Shown piece after piece: positions 16,394 to 25,176 of a DNA stretch of 51,659 bases (its first letter is position 1; each line of letters begins with the position of its first letter). The notes beneath the pieces are model-generated. The model was given only the letters and a program-made list of their open reading frames with translations. It was not told the DNA's origin and did not search any database. Source of the DNA: an uncultured Acidimicrobiales bacterium (GTDB taxonomy: Bacteria > Actinomycetota > Acidimicrobiia > Acidimicrobiales > SZUA-35); contig CALEWY010000077.1 of NCBI GenBank assembly GCA_937925335.1, positions 1 through 51,659 of the forward strand, read 5' to 3'. Position numbers and translations under genes: made by a program.

Positions 16394-16959
16394 GTGGAGC
16401 CTTCGGTCGTGAACATGCTGGATACAAGATCGATCAGGTCGCCTCGTTGGGCGTCGTCGGGTGGGGCGAGTTCGAAGAGGTCGATGAGCCACAGGCCATC
16501 GCCGACGACGCGAGCGAGGAGCGCGAGCGTTGGATCGATGCCGTCGTCGTTTACGAGGCGTTCCTGCCACGCGGCGAACTGCTTCTGTGCTGGGCCGAGT
16601 TCACCTTCATCGAGCGCGGCCGACGCGAAGATGCCTTGGCGCGCACCGGATTCTCGGTGTTCTCCGGACCGCACGAACTCGAGGTAGGCCCTGGCGAAGG
16701 CGCCGGGTTCATCGGAACTGGCGAGGTCGCTGAGCGAATCGTCGGCTCTCGTGAGCGAGTCATCGAGCATGGCGACGACAAGTTCTTGTTTTGTGCCGAA
16801 GTGATAGAGCAGCCCGCCCTTGCTCACGCCAGCTTCGGCGGCCACGCGTTCAAGCGTCAGGTTGGACACACCGTCGCGGCGAACGACCGAGTCGGCTGCT
16901 GCGAGGAGTGCTGCTCTGGTCTTGACTGCTTTTTCACGACGCCCGTCCACGTGTGACAT
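16390..16959 (-). CDS. TetR family regulator in betI position
   Basis: 189 residues. HTH from about 13-60 ([18 protein letters not shown], then [21 protein letters not shown]) and a TetR C-terminal domain of the C_37 style ([14 protein letters not shown]). It is translationally coupled to betC and divergent from betA across 36 bases holding an inverted repeat. Its role as the choline-responsive repressor (BetI function) is inferred from position; the sequence alone does not assign the ligand. Confidence 0.87.
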   Translation of the reverse strand: MSHVDGRREKAVKTRAALLAAADSVVRRDGVSNLTLERVAAEAGVSKGGLLYHFGTKQELVVAMLDDSLTRADDSLSDLASSDEPGAFARAYLEFVRSGEHRESGARQGIFASAALDEGELGPAQKQFAAWQERLVNDDGIDPTLALLARVVGDGLWLIDLFELAPPDDAQRGDLIDLVSSMFTTEGST

Positions 16960-16989
16960 TTAACTGTACCGACTGGACGGTGTACAGTT
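16960..16989 (+). promoter_or_regulatory. Shared operator/promoter between TetR-betC and betA
   Basis: AACTGTAC (16962-16969), 12 bases, GTACAGTT (16982-16989) form a perfect inverted repeat, with inner ACCG/CGGT arms. TTAACT (16960-16965), 17 bases, TACAGT (16983-16988) can serve as -35/-10 for betA. That places the transcription start about at the ATG (16996), implying a leaderless betA mRNA. A TetR dimer here would block transcription both ways. Confidence 0.62.
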
Positions 16990-16995
16990 CTTCCC

Positions 16996-18651
16996 ATGAA
17001 AGACGCGTCGAAGCCCGCTCACTACGACTACATCGTGATCGGTGGCGGCTCGGCGGGTTGTGCCCTCGCCAACCGCCTGAGCGCCGACCCAGACAACAAG
17101 GTTCTGGTGCTCGAAGCTGGCCGGACCGACTTCAAGTGGGACGTGTTCATCCACATGCCCGCGGCGTTGACCTATCCGATCGGGAGCCGTCTCTACGACT
17201 GGAAGTACGAGAGCGAACCCGAGCCGTTCATGGGCGGCCGCAAGGTGTATCACGCTCGCGGCAAGGTGCTCGGCGGCTCGTCAAGCATCAACGGCATGAT
17301 CTTCCAGCGCGGAAACCCCGCGGACTACGAGAAGTGGGCCGCGCTGCCAGGGATGGACGACTGGGGTTACGCCAACTGCCTCCCGTACTTCAAGCGAATG
17401 GAGACCTGCCTCGCCGGAGAAGACGAGTGGCGAGGTGGCGATGGTCCGCTCGAGCTCGAACGGGGCCCGGCCACCAATCCGCTCTTTCAAGCGTGGCTCG
17501 ACGCCGGTCCACAGGCGGGGTTCCGGCGCACCGACGATGTCAACGGCCACCGACAGGAAGGGTTCGCGGCGTTCGACAAAAACGTGCGGCGAGGCCGGCG
17601 GCTCAGTGCGGCTCGGGCCTACCTCCACCCCGTGCTCGACCGGCCGAACCTCACGCTCATCACGCGGGCCCAGGCCAACCGCATCGTGTTCGAGGGCAAT
17701 CGGGCCGTCGGTGTGGAGTACCGCCGCAACCGCAAAGACCACGTTGCCCGCGGCACCGAGATCATCTCGTGTGGCGGTGCCTTCAACTCGCCGCAACTGC
17801 TGCAGCTCTCGGGTGTCGGCGACCGCAAGCACCTCGAGGGTCTCGGCATCGATGTGGTGAGCGACCTGCCCGGCGTTGGCGAGAACATGCAGGATCACCT
17901 CGAGGTCTACATCCAGTACGCCTGCAAAGAGCCGGTGTCGATGCAGCCCCACCTCGCCAAGTGGCGCATGCCGATCATCGGTCTCCAGTGGCTGTTCCGA
18001 AAGGGGCCCGCTGCGACGAACCACTTCGAGGCGGGCGCCTTCGTGAAGAGCAATCCTGACGAGGCCTACCCGAACCTCATGTTCCACTTTCTGCCGATCG
18101 CCGTCCGTTACGACGGCTCCGCACCCACCGAAGGCCACGGCTACCAGGTGCACGTCGGGCCCATGTTCTCCGACTCCACCGGCACCGTGAAGATCACCTC
18201 CACCGATCCCCGCAAGAAGCCGGCCGTGCAGTTCAACTACCTGTCGACCGAACGAGATCGACGGGAGTGGATCGAAGCGGTTCGCACCGCCCGACGAATT
18301 CTCAACCAACCGGCCTTCGAGCCCTACAACGGTGGCGAGGTGTCGCCGGGCCCGTCCGTCGAGACCGATCAGGAGATCATGGACTGGGTCGCCCGCGATG
18401 GCGAGACCGCCCTGCATCCGTCGTGCACCGTGAAGATGGGCACCGACGAGATGGCCGTGCTCGATCCCAAGACGTTCCGCGTCCACGGCACCGAAGGTCT
18501 GCGAGTGGTCGACGCATCGGTCATGCCGATCGTCACCAACGGCAACATCTATGCCCCGACGATGATGATCGCCGAACGCGCCGCCGATGTGATCCTCGGC
18601 AACGATCTTCTGCCAGCAGAAGACGTCGACGTTCACCTGCCGACCAGCTAG
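16996..18651 (+). CDS. betA: Choline dehydrogenase (GMC oxidoreductase)
   Basis: 551 residues. FAD-binding motif [18 protein letters not shown] at residues 10-27, GMC signature 1 near [14 protein letters not shown], signature 2 in [15 protein letters not shown], and the C-terminal active-site pair (His in [10 protein letters not shown] and Asn/His region [18 protein letters not shown]). Length and blocks such as [13 protein letters not shown] fit BetA. It oxidises choline to betaine aldehyde and can continue to glycine betaine. No betB (betaine-aldehyde dehydrogenase) is in the window. Other GMC alcohol dehydrogenases are close relatives; the betC and TetR neighbours support the choline assignment. 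Its TAG stop shares the bases CTAG with the opposing MFS gene. Confidence 0.88.
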   Translation: MKDASKPAHYDYIVIGGGSAGCALANRLSADPDNKVLVLEAGRTDFKWDVFIHMPAALTYPIGSRLYDWKYESEPEPFMGGRKVYHARGKVLGGSSSINGMIFQRGNPADYEKWAALPGMDDWGYANCLPYFKRMETCLAGEDEWRGGDGPLELERGPATNPLFQAWLDAGPQAGFRRTDDVNGHRQEGFAAFDKNVRRGRRLSAARAYLHPVLDRPNLTLITRAQANRIVFEGNRAVGVEYRRNRKDHVARGTEIISCGGAFNSPQLLQLSGVGDRKHLEGLGIDVVSDLPGVGENMQDHLEVYIQYACKEPVSMQPHLAKWRMPIIGLQWLFRKGPAATNHFEAGAFVKSNPDEAYPNLMFHFLPIAVRYDGSAPTEGHGYQVHVGPMFSDSTGTVKITSTDPRKKPAVQFNYLSTERDRREWIEAVRTARRILNQPAFEPYNGGEVSPGPSVETDQEIMDWVARDGETALHPSCTVKMGTDEMAVLDPKTFRVHGTEGLRVVDASVMPIVTNGNIYAPTMMIAERAADVILGNDLLPAEDVDVHLPTS

Positions 18652-19811
18652 GAGAAGTCGGCCCTGGACATGGCGAGGAGACCCAGAGCAGCGGGGATGA
18701 TCACGATGGCCATCGCCTGCCCGACGTTGAGCGATCCGCTGTCGGCTAGCGCCCCGACAGCGACGGGCACGATGAGCGCGCCAGCACGGACGCCTGCGGT
18801 GGTTGCGCCGAGCGCATCTCCGGGTCGGCCCGGTGCTTGGGCGGCGAGGTCGTAGAGGCGGGGGAAGATCGGAGCGACGCCAAGCCCGGCGATGAAGAAG
18901 CCGATCACCGAGAGCACTGCCGATGGTGTGAGCGTTGCGAGCAGGAGCCCGCTCACCGCAAAGCCGACCGAGATCTGCATGAAGCGGGAGGGACTGATGA
19001 GTGTCGAGAGCGTGTCGCCGCTGAAGCGACTGATCACCATGCCGGTGGTGAACGCGCCAAACCCAACGACCGACGTACTCGCCGAGAGCGAGAGGTCGTC
19101 GAAGAGGCGGATGGCTGCCCAGTCGGAGGGGACGATCTCGACGGTGATGGCGCCGATCGAGACAGCGATGAACATGGCGACCAAGGTGCTCTGTCGGCGG
19201 GCCGGCTTCGCGGCAGCTCCAGGTGCATCCTCGACTGTCTCATCGGTGGTGAGCAACCCGGGCCCGACGTAGAGCACGGTGGCGAGAAGGATCCCGCTGA
19301 CGATGAAGAGATGGGTGCGGATTCCGACCCCGTTCGCAGCGAACGCCCACGACGCGCCGCCGCCAACGACGGTGCCGAGACTCCACAAACCGTGAAGCCG
19401 ATTCATCACCGGTGCGTGTCGTTGTGCGCTGAGGCGCGAACCCTGCAGGTTCATCGCAACATCAGTGAGCACATCGAAGGTGTGCATCAACGCGATGCCG
19501 ATGAGGAAGATCAACCCGCCTCGTGCGAGGCCGATGATGGGGAGCGCGGCGACGAGGCCAACCGCGCCGCCGATCATCACCAACTTTGTGCCGAACCGAG
19601 CGATCAGCCGCCCACACACGGCGCTGGCCGCAAAACCAGCGACCGTTCCTCCGGAGAGAAGCAGGCCAAGGAAGCCGTTGTTGTCGCCGATTCCGATCTG
19701 ATCTCGGAGCTCTGGAAGCCGAGGGATGAACGATGCGAACACCACACCGTTGACCCAGAACTGGATGGCAACGGAGCGCAGGGCGCGCTTCTCAACCGCC
19801 CCAAACGTCAC
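18648..19811 (-). CDS. MFS transporter, last gene of the methyltransferase operon
   Basis: 387 residues from GTG 19811, with about 12 predicted membrane segments and the MFS layout ([17 protein letters not shown] in the first loop, then [20 protein letters not shown] as the loop 2-3 motif). It begins with a GTGA overlap on the MttB-family gene, so it is part of the same operon and may carry the methylated substrate or its demethylated product. Its substrate class is not evident from sequence. It converges on betA with overlapping stop codons. Confidence 0.85.
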   Translation of the reverse strand: MTFGAVEKRALRSVAIQFWVNGVVFASFIPRLPELRDQIGIGDNNGFLGLLLSGGTVAGFAASAVCGRLIARFGTKLVMIGGAVGLVAALPIIGLARGGLIFLIGIALMHTFDVLTDVAMNLQGSRLSAQRHAPVMNRLHGLWSLGTVVGGGASWAFAANGVGIRTHLFIVSGILLATVLYVGPGLLTTDETVEDAPGAAAKPARRQSTLVAMFIAVSIGAITVEIVPSDWAAIRLFDDLSLSASTSVVGFGAFTTGMVISRFSGDTLSTLISPSRFMQISVGFAVSGLLLATLTPSAVLSVIGFFIAGLGVAPIFPRLYDLAAQAPGRPGDALGATTAGVRAGALIVPVAVGALADSGSLNVGQAMAIVIIPAALGLLAMSRADFS

Positions 19812-21376
19812 TCGAGAGCGTCCGGCATCGAATCCTTCTTCTCGGCGATGAAGGCGAGCATCGCAGCGTCAGCGGCCTCATCGAGGGGAGGCGCCTCGTA
19901 GTTGGCGAGCATGTCTTTCCACTGCTTGTTCGCTCGTTGCGCGGCGGTGAGGCGTCCGTCTTCGTCCCACTGCTCGAAGCTGTTGTTGTCGGCAACACTC
20001 GAGCGATAGAAGGCGGTCTCGAAGTTTTGGAACGTGTGGCCGTTGCCGAGGAAGTGTTGGCCGTGCTCGTTCGTGCGGAAGGCTTCCATCGCCTGGCCGT
20101 TCTCGCTCATGTCGACCCCCTTTGCGTAGATCTCCATCATGCCGAGCTGATCAGCATCCATGATGAGCTTCTCGTAGCTGAGCGCCAGGCCACCTTCGAT
20201 CCAGCCAGCAGCGTGCAACACGAAGTTGACGCCCGCTTGCATCGTCGGAAGCAGCGTGGATGCCGACTCGTACGCGGCCTGCGCGTCGGGAGTCTTCGAC
20301 GCGGTGAATTGGCCGCCCGAGCGGAACGGGACACCGACGCGTCGAGCGAGCTCTGCCATCACGTAGATGGCGAGGCCGGCTTCGGGTGTGCCGAAGGTTG
20401 GAGCGCCGGTGGCCATCGACATCGAGCTCGCGAACGTGCCAAAGATGACGGGTGCGCCGGGGCGCACGAGCTGGGTGTAGGCCATGCCACTGAGCGCTTC
20501 GGCCAACGCCTGGGCGGCCAGGCCGGCGACGGTGACCGGGCTCATCGCTCCGGCGAGGATGAACGGCGACATGATGCAGGCCTGGTTGGCCTTGGCGTAG
20601 ACGGTGGCGGCGCCGAGCATCGTGGCGTCCCACCGCAGGGGCGACGATGCGTTGATCAAGCTGGTGAGCACCGTGCGATCTTCGAGATCGCCGCCGAAGG
20701 CGAGGCGGCACAACTCGACGGAGTCTTCGGCTCGCGATGCCGCGGTGACCGAACCCATGAGCGGCTTGTCGGAGTACTTGAGGTGTGAATACACCATGTC
20801 GAGGTGGCGCTTGTTCACGGCCACGTCGACCGGCTCGCACACCGTGCCACCCGAGTGGTGCAGGTGGGGAAGCATGTAGACCAGCTTCACCATGTTCTGG
20901 AAGTCCTCGAGTGTGGCGTAGCGACGCCCGTTGTCGAGATCGGTCACGAAGGGTGAGCCGTAGTTCGGGGCGAAGACGGTGTTCTTGCCGCCGATCTGCA
21001 CGCTGCGCTCTGGATTGCGGGCGTGCTGGGTGAACTCGGCTGGTGCGTTGTCTTGCACGAGCTTGCGGGCAAGACCTCGCGGGAACTTCACGAGCTCGGT
21101 TTCACGGTCGACGTCACAACCAGCAGCTTCGAGCAGGTCGAGAGCGTCGGGGAACTCCTGAAAGGCGATGCCGATCTCCGAAAGGATGGTTTCGGCGTTC
21201 TCCTCGATCTGGGCGAGCCCGGCCTCATCGATGACCGACACGGGCTCCAGGTTGCGAACGAGGAACGGTGAGGTCACCGCTTGGCTTGCCGTGCGGGCGG
21301 CCTGGCGGGCGGCGCGGCCACCGCCGGAGCGCCGGCCCTTTCTTGCTGGTGTGCCCTGCGTTGGTGTGTCAGTCAT
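19808..21376 (-). CDS. MttB-family corrinoid methyltransferase (non-pyrrolysine)
   Basis: 522 residues. A basic N-terminal extension (about 1-35) is followed by the MttB/trimethylamine methyltransferase fold: NAETILSEIGIAFQEFPDAL, AAGCDVDRETELVKFP, then FAPNYGSPFVTDLDNGRRY, LMGSVTAASRAEDS and FGTPEAGLAIYVMAELARR. The frame runs through with no in-frame amber codon, so it belongs to the group lacking pyrrolysine, which includes the glycine betaine methyltransferase MtgB and others acting on proline betaine or carnitine. It would move a methyl group from a quaternary amine to Co(I) of the corrinoid protein. It overlaps the ASKHA gene upstream and the MFS gene downstream by four bases each. Substrate is inferred as glycine betaine from the nearby betC-betA genes. 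Confidence 0.9.
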   Translation of the reverse strand: MTDTPTQGTPARKGRRSGGGRAARQAARTASQAVTSPFLVRNLEPVSVIDEAGLAQIEENAETILSEIGIAFQEFPDALDLLEAAGCDVDRETELVKFPRGLARKLVQDNAPAEFTQHARNPERSVQIGGKNTVFAPNYGSPFVTDLDNGRRYATLEDFQNMVKLVYMLPHLHHSGGTVCEPVDVAVNKRHLDMVYSHLKYSDKPLMGSVTAASRAEDSVELCRLAFGGDLEDRTVLTSLINASSPLRWDATMLGAATVYAKANQACIMSPFILAGAMSPVTVAGLAAQALAEALSGMAYTQLVRPGAPVIFGTFASSMSMATGAPTFGTPEAGLAIYVMAELARRVGVPFRSGGQFTASKTPDAQAAYESASTLLPTMQAGVNFVLHAAGWIEGGLALSYEKLIMDADQLGMMEIYAKGVDMSENGQAMEAFRTNEHGQHFLGNGHTFQNFETAFYRSSVADNNSFEQWDEDGRLTAAQRANKQWKDMLANYEAPPLDEAADAAMLAFIAEKKDSMPDALE

Positions 21377-23298
21377 TTCCTTCTCCGGGAGCGGCGGCGA
21401 CCAGTTTGGCCTGAGGTTTCGGCTTCGGGGGCGAGTGGGAATCCCATCGCCTCGATGAAGAGTTCTTGGAAGCGGGGCTCGGTGGCCGTTTCGATCTTGG
21501 TGACCGAACGAACGACCGATTCGATCTCGTCTCGCTCCGCCTGAGAGAGCAGCATGCGAACCGCACCGGTCCCGGCGGAGTTGCCGGGCGAACCGAGTGC
21601 GGTGGTGGCGGTTGGAATGAGATCGATATCGATTGCAGCTTGCGTGTCGATGTGGGAGCCGAACGCTCCGGCGAGGCGGATGTCATCGACCTCGGTGAGC
21701 CCAGCGTGTTCCATCAACAAGTCGATGCCGGCCTTGAGCGCAGCCTTCGCTAGTTGGATCGCTCGCACATCGTTCTGTGTGATGCGCATGTCGTTTGCTG
21801 CGTCGAGCACATAGGAGAACGTGCGGCCGTCGGCCACGATTCGGCCCCCCGGCAGCTCTTGAATCACACCCGCTCGATCGAGAATCTTCGCCTTGCTCAT
21901 CTCGGACAGCACTTCGATGATGCCCGACCCACAGATGCCGACGATTCCGGTTGCGGCGACGTCGTCGTCGAATCCCGGCTCGTCACTCCAACGATCGCTG
22001 CCGATTACCTTGACGCGCGGCTCCAGGGTTTCTGGATTGATGCGCACCCGCTCGATCGCTCCGGCCGACGCACGCACACCACACGAGATCTGCGCGCCTT
22101 CAAAGGCAGGGCCGGTGGGGGAGGAGGCGGCGAAGAGCCGGTCTTTGTTGCCGAGCACGATCTCGGCGTTGGTGCCGACATCGACGAGCAGCTGGATCTG
22201 CTCATCTCGATGGGGCCCCTCGGCGAGAATGGCGGCTGCGGTGTCGGCGCCGACGTGGCCGGCGATACACGGGGCGATGTAGACCCGACCGTTCGGGCAA
22301 TCGAGATCGAGCGCAGTGGCTTCGAGGCTGATCGCATCCGAGGTGGCGAGCAGAAACGGGGCTGCGCCGAGCGGTGTCGGGTCGATTCCGAGCAGCAGGT
22401 GGTGCATGACCGGGTTGGCAACGAGGGTGATCTCGAGCACGTGGCCACGGTCGGGCGTGAGCTCACCGATGAGCTCGTCGAGCGCCGTTCGGACCGAAGT
22501 CGTGAGTTCGACATCGCCGCCAGGGTTCATCATCACGTAGCTGACACGGCTCATCAGATCTTCACCGAAGCGGATCTGCGGGTTCATACGGCCGGCGGTC
22601 GCCAAGACGGCGCCCGAGCCGAGATCGATGAGGTGACCGGCAATGGTGGTGGAGCCGATGTCGACAGCGACACCGAGCGCCGTGTCGACGAACCCTGGCC
22701 ATGCGGCGGAGACAGTCTGGCCGTCGCGCACAGCGAGGGTGAGCCCGGGTTCGTTGGCGTCGATCGCCGGATGAAGCTGAGCGAGCGCGGATGGAGCCAC
22801 CCGTACATCGGCGAGTCCCCACTGCGAGGCGAGAGCATCTCGAACGAGATCGGCTGCGGTTGCATCATCGCCCAGCTCGACGTCGGCAGTTTCGACGTAG
22901 TGGAGCGATACGACGGGGTCGAGTGTGATCCCGGTGACGTCGACGTCCTTGCGGATGACCTGCTTGTGGATCTGGCTACTCGCTGGCACGTCGACCACAA
23001 CGTCGCCACATACCAAGGCCGCGCAGCTCAAACGCTGGCCATCGATGAGCGGGCGTTTGCCCTGATAGTCGAGCTCGGTGGATCCGGCGGCTGAGATCGA
23101 GCCGGCAGAAACGTCGAGGTCCCACTTCGGGAATGACCCGACGGTTGGGATCACCTGGCAGCGGCCGCAGATTCCTCGGCCGCCGCAGACCGAATCGATA
23201 TCAACACCAAGGGCGCGCGCCGCATCGAGCACGGTGGCTCCGTCGTCGACGGTGCCTTCGAGCCCCGACGGTGTGAAGACGATTCTGTGCTGTTTCAT
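21373..23298 (-). CDS. [2Fe-2S]/ASKHA corrinoid reductive-activation protein (RACo/RamA-like)
   Basis: 641 residues. An N-terminal ferredoxin domain has C38-x5-C44-x2-C47 and C92 as [2Fe-2S] ligands (SVCGGRGICGRCQVIP and RLSCAALV). The remainder is the DUF4445/ASKHA ATPase: GVAVDIGSTTIAGHLIDLGS as phosphate-1, LLVDVGTNAEIVLGN as phosphate-2, then VGICGSGIIEVLSEM and RLAGAFGSHID. Proteins of this type use ATP to drive reduction of inactive Co(II) corrinoid to Co(I). It has the plant-type 2Fe-2S domain of RACo, not the C-terminal 4Fe-4S clusters of archaeal RamA. A basic tail (TGRRRSRRRK) closes the protein. It lies 11 bases after the pterin methyltransferase. Confidence 0.92.
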   Translation of the reverse strand: MKQHRIVFTPSGLEGTVDDGATVLDAARALGVDIDSVCGGRGICGRCQVIPTVGSFPKWDLDVSAGSISAAGSTELDYQGKRPLIDGQRLSCAALVCGDVVVDVPASSQIHKQVIRKDVDVTGITLDPVVSLHYVETADVELGDDATAADLVRDALASQWGLADVRVAPSALAQLHPAIDANEPGLTLAVRDGQTVSAAWPGFVDTALGVAVDIGSTTIAGHLIDLGSGAVLATAGRMNPQIRFGEDLMSRVSYVMMNPGGDVELTTSVRTALDELIGELTPDRGHVLEITLVANPVMHHLLLGIDPTPLGAAPFLLATSDAISLEATALDLDCPNGRVYIAPCIAGHVGADTAAAILAEGPHRDEQIQLLVDVGTNAEIVLGNKDRLFAASSPTGPAFEGAQISCGVRASAGAIERVRINPETLEPRVKVIGSDRWSDEPGFDDDVAATGIVGICGSGIIEVLSEMSKAKILDRAGVIQELPGGRIVADGRTFSYVLDAANDMRITQNDVRAIQLAKAALKAGIDLLMEHAGLTEVDDIRLAGAFGSHIDTQAAIDIDLIPTATTALGSPGNSAGTGAVRMLLSQAERDEIESVVRSVTKIETATEPRFQELFIEAMGFPLAPEAETSGQTGRRRSRRRK

Positions 23299-23309
23299 GA
23301 GTGCTGCGA

Positions 23310-24209
23310 TCAGGTGCGCCGACGGCGGCCGCCTCGGCGACCCTCACGAGCGCCACCACCCGCTTCGGGATCGCGCTTCGCCCGGATCCATGCTGCGCAG
23401 TTCTCGTCGTTGCCGGCGAGCACGTCGGCCGCCATCACGGCGTCCTTCACCTCGTCGTGGAGCGGATTCATGATCGCGGAGGTCATCCCGTGTGACATCG
23501 CCATGGCCAAGAAGGTACCCGTGATGTTGTTGCGAGCCGGGAGCCCGAAGCTCACGTTGGATGCGCCACAGGTCGTGTTGACCCCGAGTTCGTTCCGAAG
23601 GCGGTCGACGAGTGCAAACACCTGCTTGCCAGCGGTTCCCATGGCGCCGATCGGCATCACGAGGGGGTCGACGACGACGTCGGCCTTCGGGATGCCATGG
23701 TCGGCGGCGCGGTTCACGATCTTCTTGGCAACTTCGTAACGAACGTCCGGATCTTCGGAGATGCCGGTTTCGTCGTTGGAGATGGCAACAACAGCCGCCC
23801 CGTATTTGGCGACGAGTGGCAGCACACGCTCCATCTGCTCGTCCTCGCCGGTAACGGAGTTGATGAGCGGCTTGCCCTGATACACCGCCATGCCAGCTTC
23901 GAGTGCCTCGACGATTGACGAGTCGATGGCCAGCGGCACGTCGACGGTGGCCTGGACGAGCTGGATGGCCTTTGCCAGCAACGCTGGTTCGTCGGCGAGT
24001 GGAATGCCCGCGTTGACGTCCAACATGTGTGCCCCGGCCGCAACCTGGGCCAGGGCGTCGGCCTCGACGCGGCTGAAGTCTCCCTCTTTCATCTCGGCGG
24101 CAAGCAGCTTGCGGCCGGTTGGATTGATTCGCTCACCAATCATGACGAAGGGGCGATCGAAGCCGATCACCACCTCCTTGGTTGCCGAGCTGATAATCGT
24201 GTCGGTCAT
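23310..24209 (-). CDS. Pterin-binding methyltransferase (MtgA/AcsE-like), methyl-corrinoid:THF
   Basis: 299 residues. The dihydropteroate-synthase-like barrel is clear: FVMIGERINPTGRKLLAAEM, ADALAQVAAGAHMLDVNAG, VPLAIDSS and PLINSVTGEDEQ, the last two with the pterin-contacting Asp/Asn, then VVDPLVMPIG and TTCGASNVSFGLPAR. This group includes the MetH pterin domain, AcsE and MtgA. It would transfer the methyl group from methyl-Co(III) corrinoid to tetrahydrofolate (or the reverse). A Gly/Arg-rich C-terminal tail (GAREGRRGGRRRRT) is unusual. It starts with an ATGA overlap on the small 'virulence factor' gene. Confidence 0.9.
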   Translation of the reverse strand: MTDTIISSATKEVVIGFDRPFVMIGERINPTGRKLLAAEMKEGDFSRVEADALAQVAAGAHMLDVNAGIPLADEPALLAKAIQLVQATVDVPLAIDSSIVEALEAGMAVYQGKPLINSVTGEDEQMERVLPLVAKYGAAVVAISNDETGISEDPDVRYEVAKKIVNRAADHGIPKADVVVDPLVMPIGAMGTAGKQVFALVDRLRNELGVNTTCGASNVSFGLPARNNITGTFLAMAMSHGMTSAIMNPLHDEVKDAVMAADVLAGNDENCAAWIRAKRDPEAGGGAREGRRGGRRRRT

Positions 24210-24538
24210 GAGGGTTCTTCTTGTTCGGGGCGGTCAGGATCCCAACCGCCGGCTTCGACGAACGTATTGATGCGTTCGAGAGGGAATGACTCGTCGAGCT
24301 CGGCAGCGTGCGCCTCGGCCGCCGCTTCGAGATCGCCGTCGATCGGGGTGGCAACCTGGCGCCACTCGCCGACGTAGTCGGATGAGGTGGTGATGCCGGC
24401 GACCATCGCTGCTCGATCGATCGCTTTTTGAAAGCGTGGCTTCAACAACACCTGGTGCTTCGCGCCGCGAGCTTTGGCGTTGACCTGGGCGGGAATATCA
24501 CGCCAGTAGATCGTGATCAGTTGGGGGCTGCGGGCCAT
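24206..24538 (-). CDS. 'Virulence factor' family small protein (PF13769-type)
   Basis: 110 residues, starting MARSPQLITIYWRDIPAQV. It resembles the small family carried under the misleading name 'virulence factor': an N-terminal IYWRDIPAQV block, then KHQVLLKPRFQKAIDRAAM and the Trp-containing SSDYVGEWRQV. The C-terminus is acidic. There is no signal peptide or membrane segment. From memory the family co-occurs with MttB-type methyltransferases and DUF1638; here it is locked between DUF1638 (2-base gap) and the pterin enzyme (4-base overlap). A role in assembling or tuning the corrinoid system is inferred, not known. Confidence 0.78.
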   Translation of the reverse strand: MARSPQLITIYWRDIPAQVNAKARGAKHQVLLKPRFQKAIDRAAMVAGITTSSDYVGEWRQVATPIDGDLEAAAEAHAAELDESFPLERINTFVEAGGWDPDRPEQEEPS

Positions 24539-24540
24539 AG

Positions 24541-25176
24541 CTACTTTCGAGTGAGTTCGACGACGGCCTCGGTAAAGGGCGTCAGGCCGGTGGTGTGGAG
24601 TTCGAATGACAGACCGAGGCGTTCAGCTGCGGAACGAGCCTTCGCCTCGAGTTCGGTGCGAGTCGCAGCATCGTCGGTCTGGGCGAGGTAGACGAGCCGG
24701 GTGTAGTTGGCGAAGACCATCTCGATCAGCTCGGGGTGTTGATCGAATTTGAAGGTTTGCCAGATGAGTTGGTCGAAGTGGCGGGCGAGATAGTCGGTCA
24801 GGAAGAAGGTGCCGAGTTCGTCGGCATGGAGCGCAGCGAAGTCGGGGCCGGTGAAGAATTCGTAGCAGTGGTCGCCGGGAAGGCGATCGATGTCGAGGCC
24901 CTCGGCTCGACGCTGCTCGATCAGCCGATCCAGGCCACGGCCGGTGCCGCAGTCTGCGTAGCCGATGAGGATGCGGTCGTGATCGTCGGTGAGGTGTTGA
25001 TCGAGTGCCTGTTCCAGCTCAGAGCCGATGTGTTCGGGACGATTGTGCAGCGGAGCGGGGAGGTAGTGCACATCCAGAAACTCGAGATCGTTTGCCGAGG
25101 AAACAGCGCGGATCTCGCGAACGAGGGCACCACACGCGATCACCAGCGTTCGCGAACTACCCCGCTTTTGCGGCAC
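24541..25176 (-). CDS. DUF1638 protein, conserved partner of corrinoid methyltransferases
   Basis: 211 residues from GTG 25176 (VVPQKRGSSRTLVIACGALV in the frame). DUF1638 features: TLVIACGALVREI at the N-terminus, LDVHYLPAPLHNRPEHI, then ILIGYADCGTGRGLDRLIEQ and HCYEFFTGPDFAALHADELG. Conserved Cys, His and Glu residues in these blocks suggest metal or cofactor binding, but no activity is known. The start is uncertain: GTG 25176 gives a 20-base overlap with the corrinoid gene, and longer frames upstream are not family-like. DUF1638 genes also accompany methylamine methyltransferase genes in methanogens (recalled knowledge). Confidence 0.8.
   Translation of the reverse strand: MPQKRGSSRTLVIACGALVREIRAVSSANDLEFLDVHYLPAPLHNRPEHIGSELEQALDQHLTDDHDRILIGYADCGTGRGLDRLIEQRRAEGLDIDRLPGDHCYEFFTGPDFAALHADELGTFFLTDYLARHFDQLIWQTFKFDQHPELIEMVFANYTRLVYLAQTDDAATRTELEAKARSAAERLGLSFELHTTGLTPFTEAVVELTRK

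Noticed and set aside
17281..18636. Minus-strand frame of 451 codons
   Set aside because: Exact shadow of betA, no family features.
19808..21376. Pyrrolysine-containing trimethylamine methyltransferase
   Set aside because: No in-frame amber codon; TAG is used as an ordinary stop in the same operon (DUF1638, MFS) and no pyl genes are seen.
21754..23094. Plus-strand frame of 446 codons
   Set aside because: Shadow of the ASKHA reactivase gene.
24206..24538. True virulence factor
   Set aside because: The name comes from database tradition; operon context points to methyl transfer.
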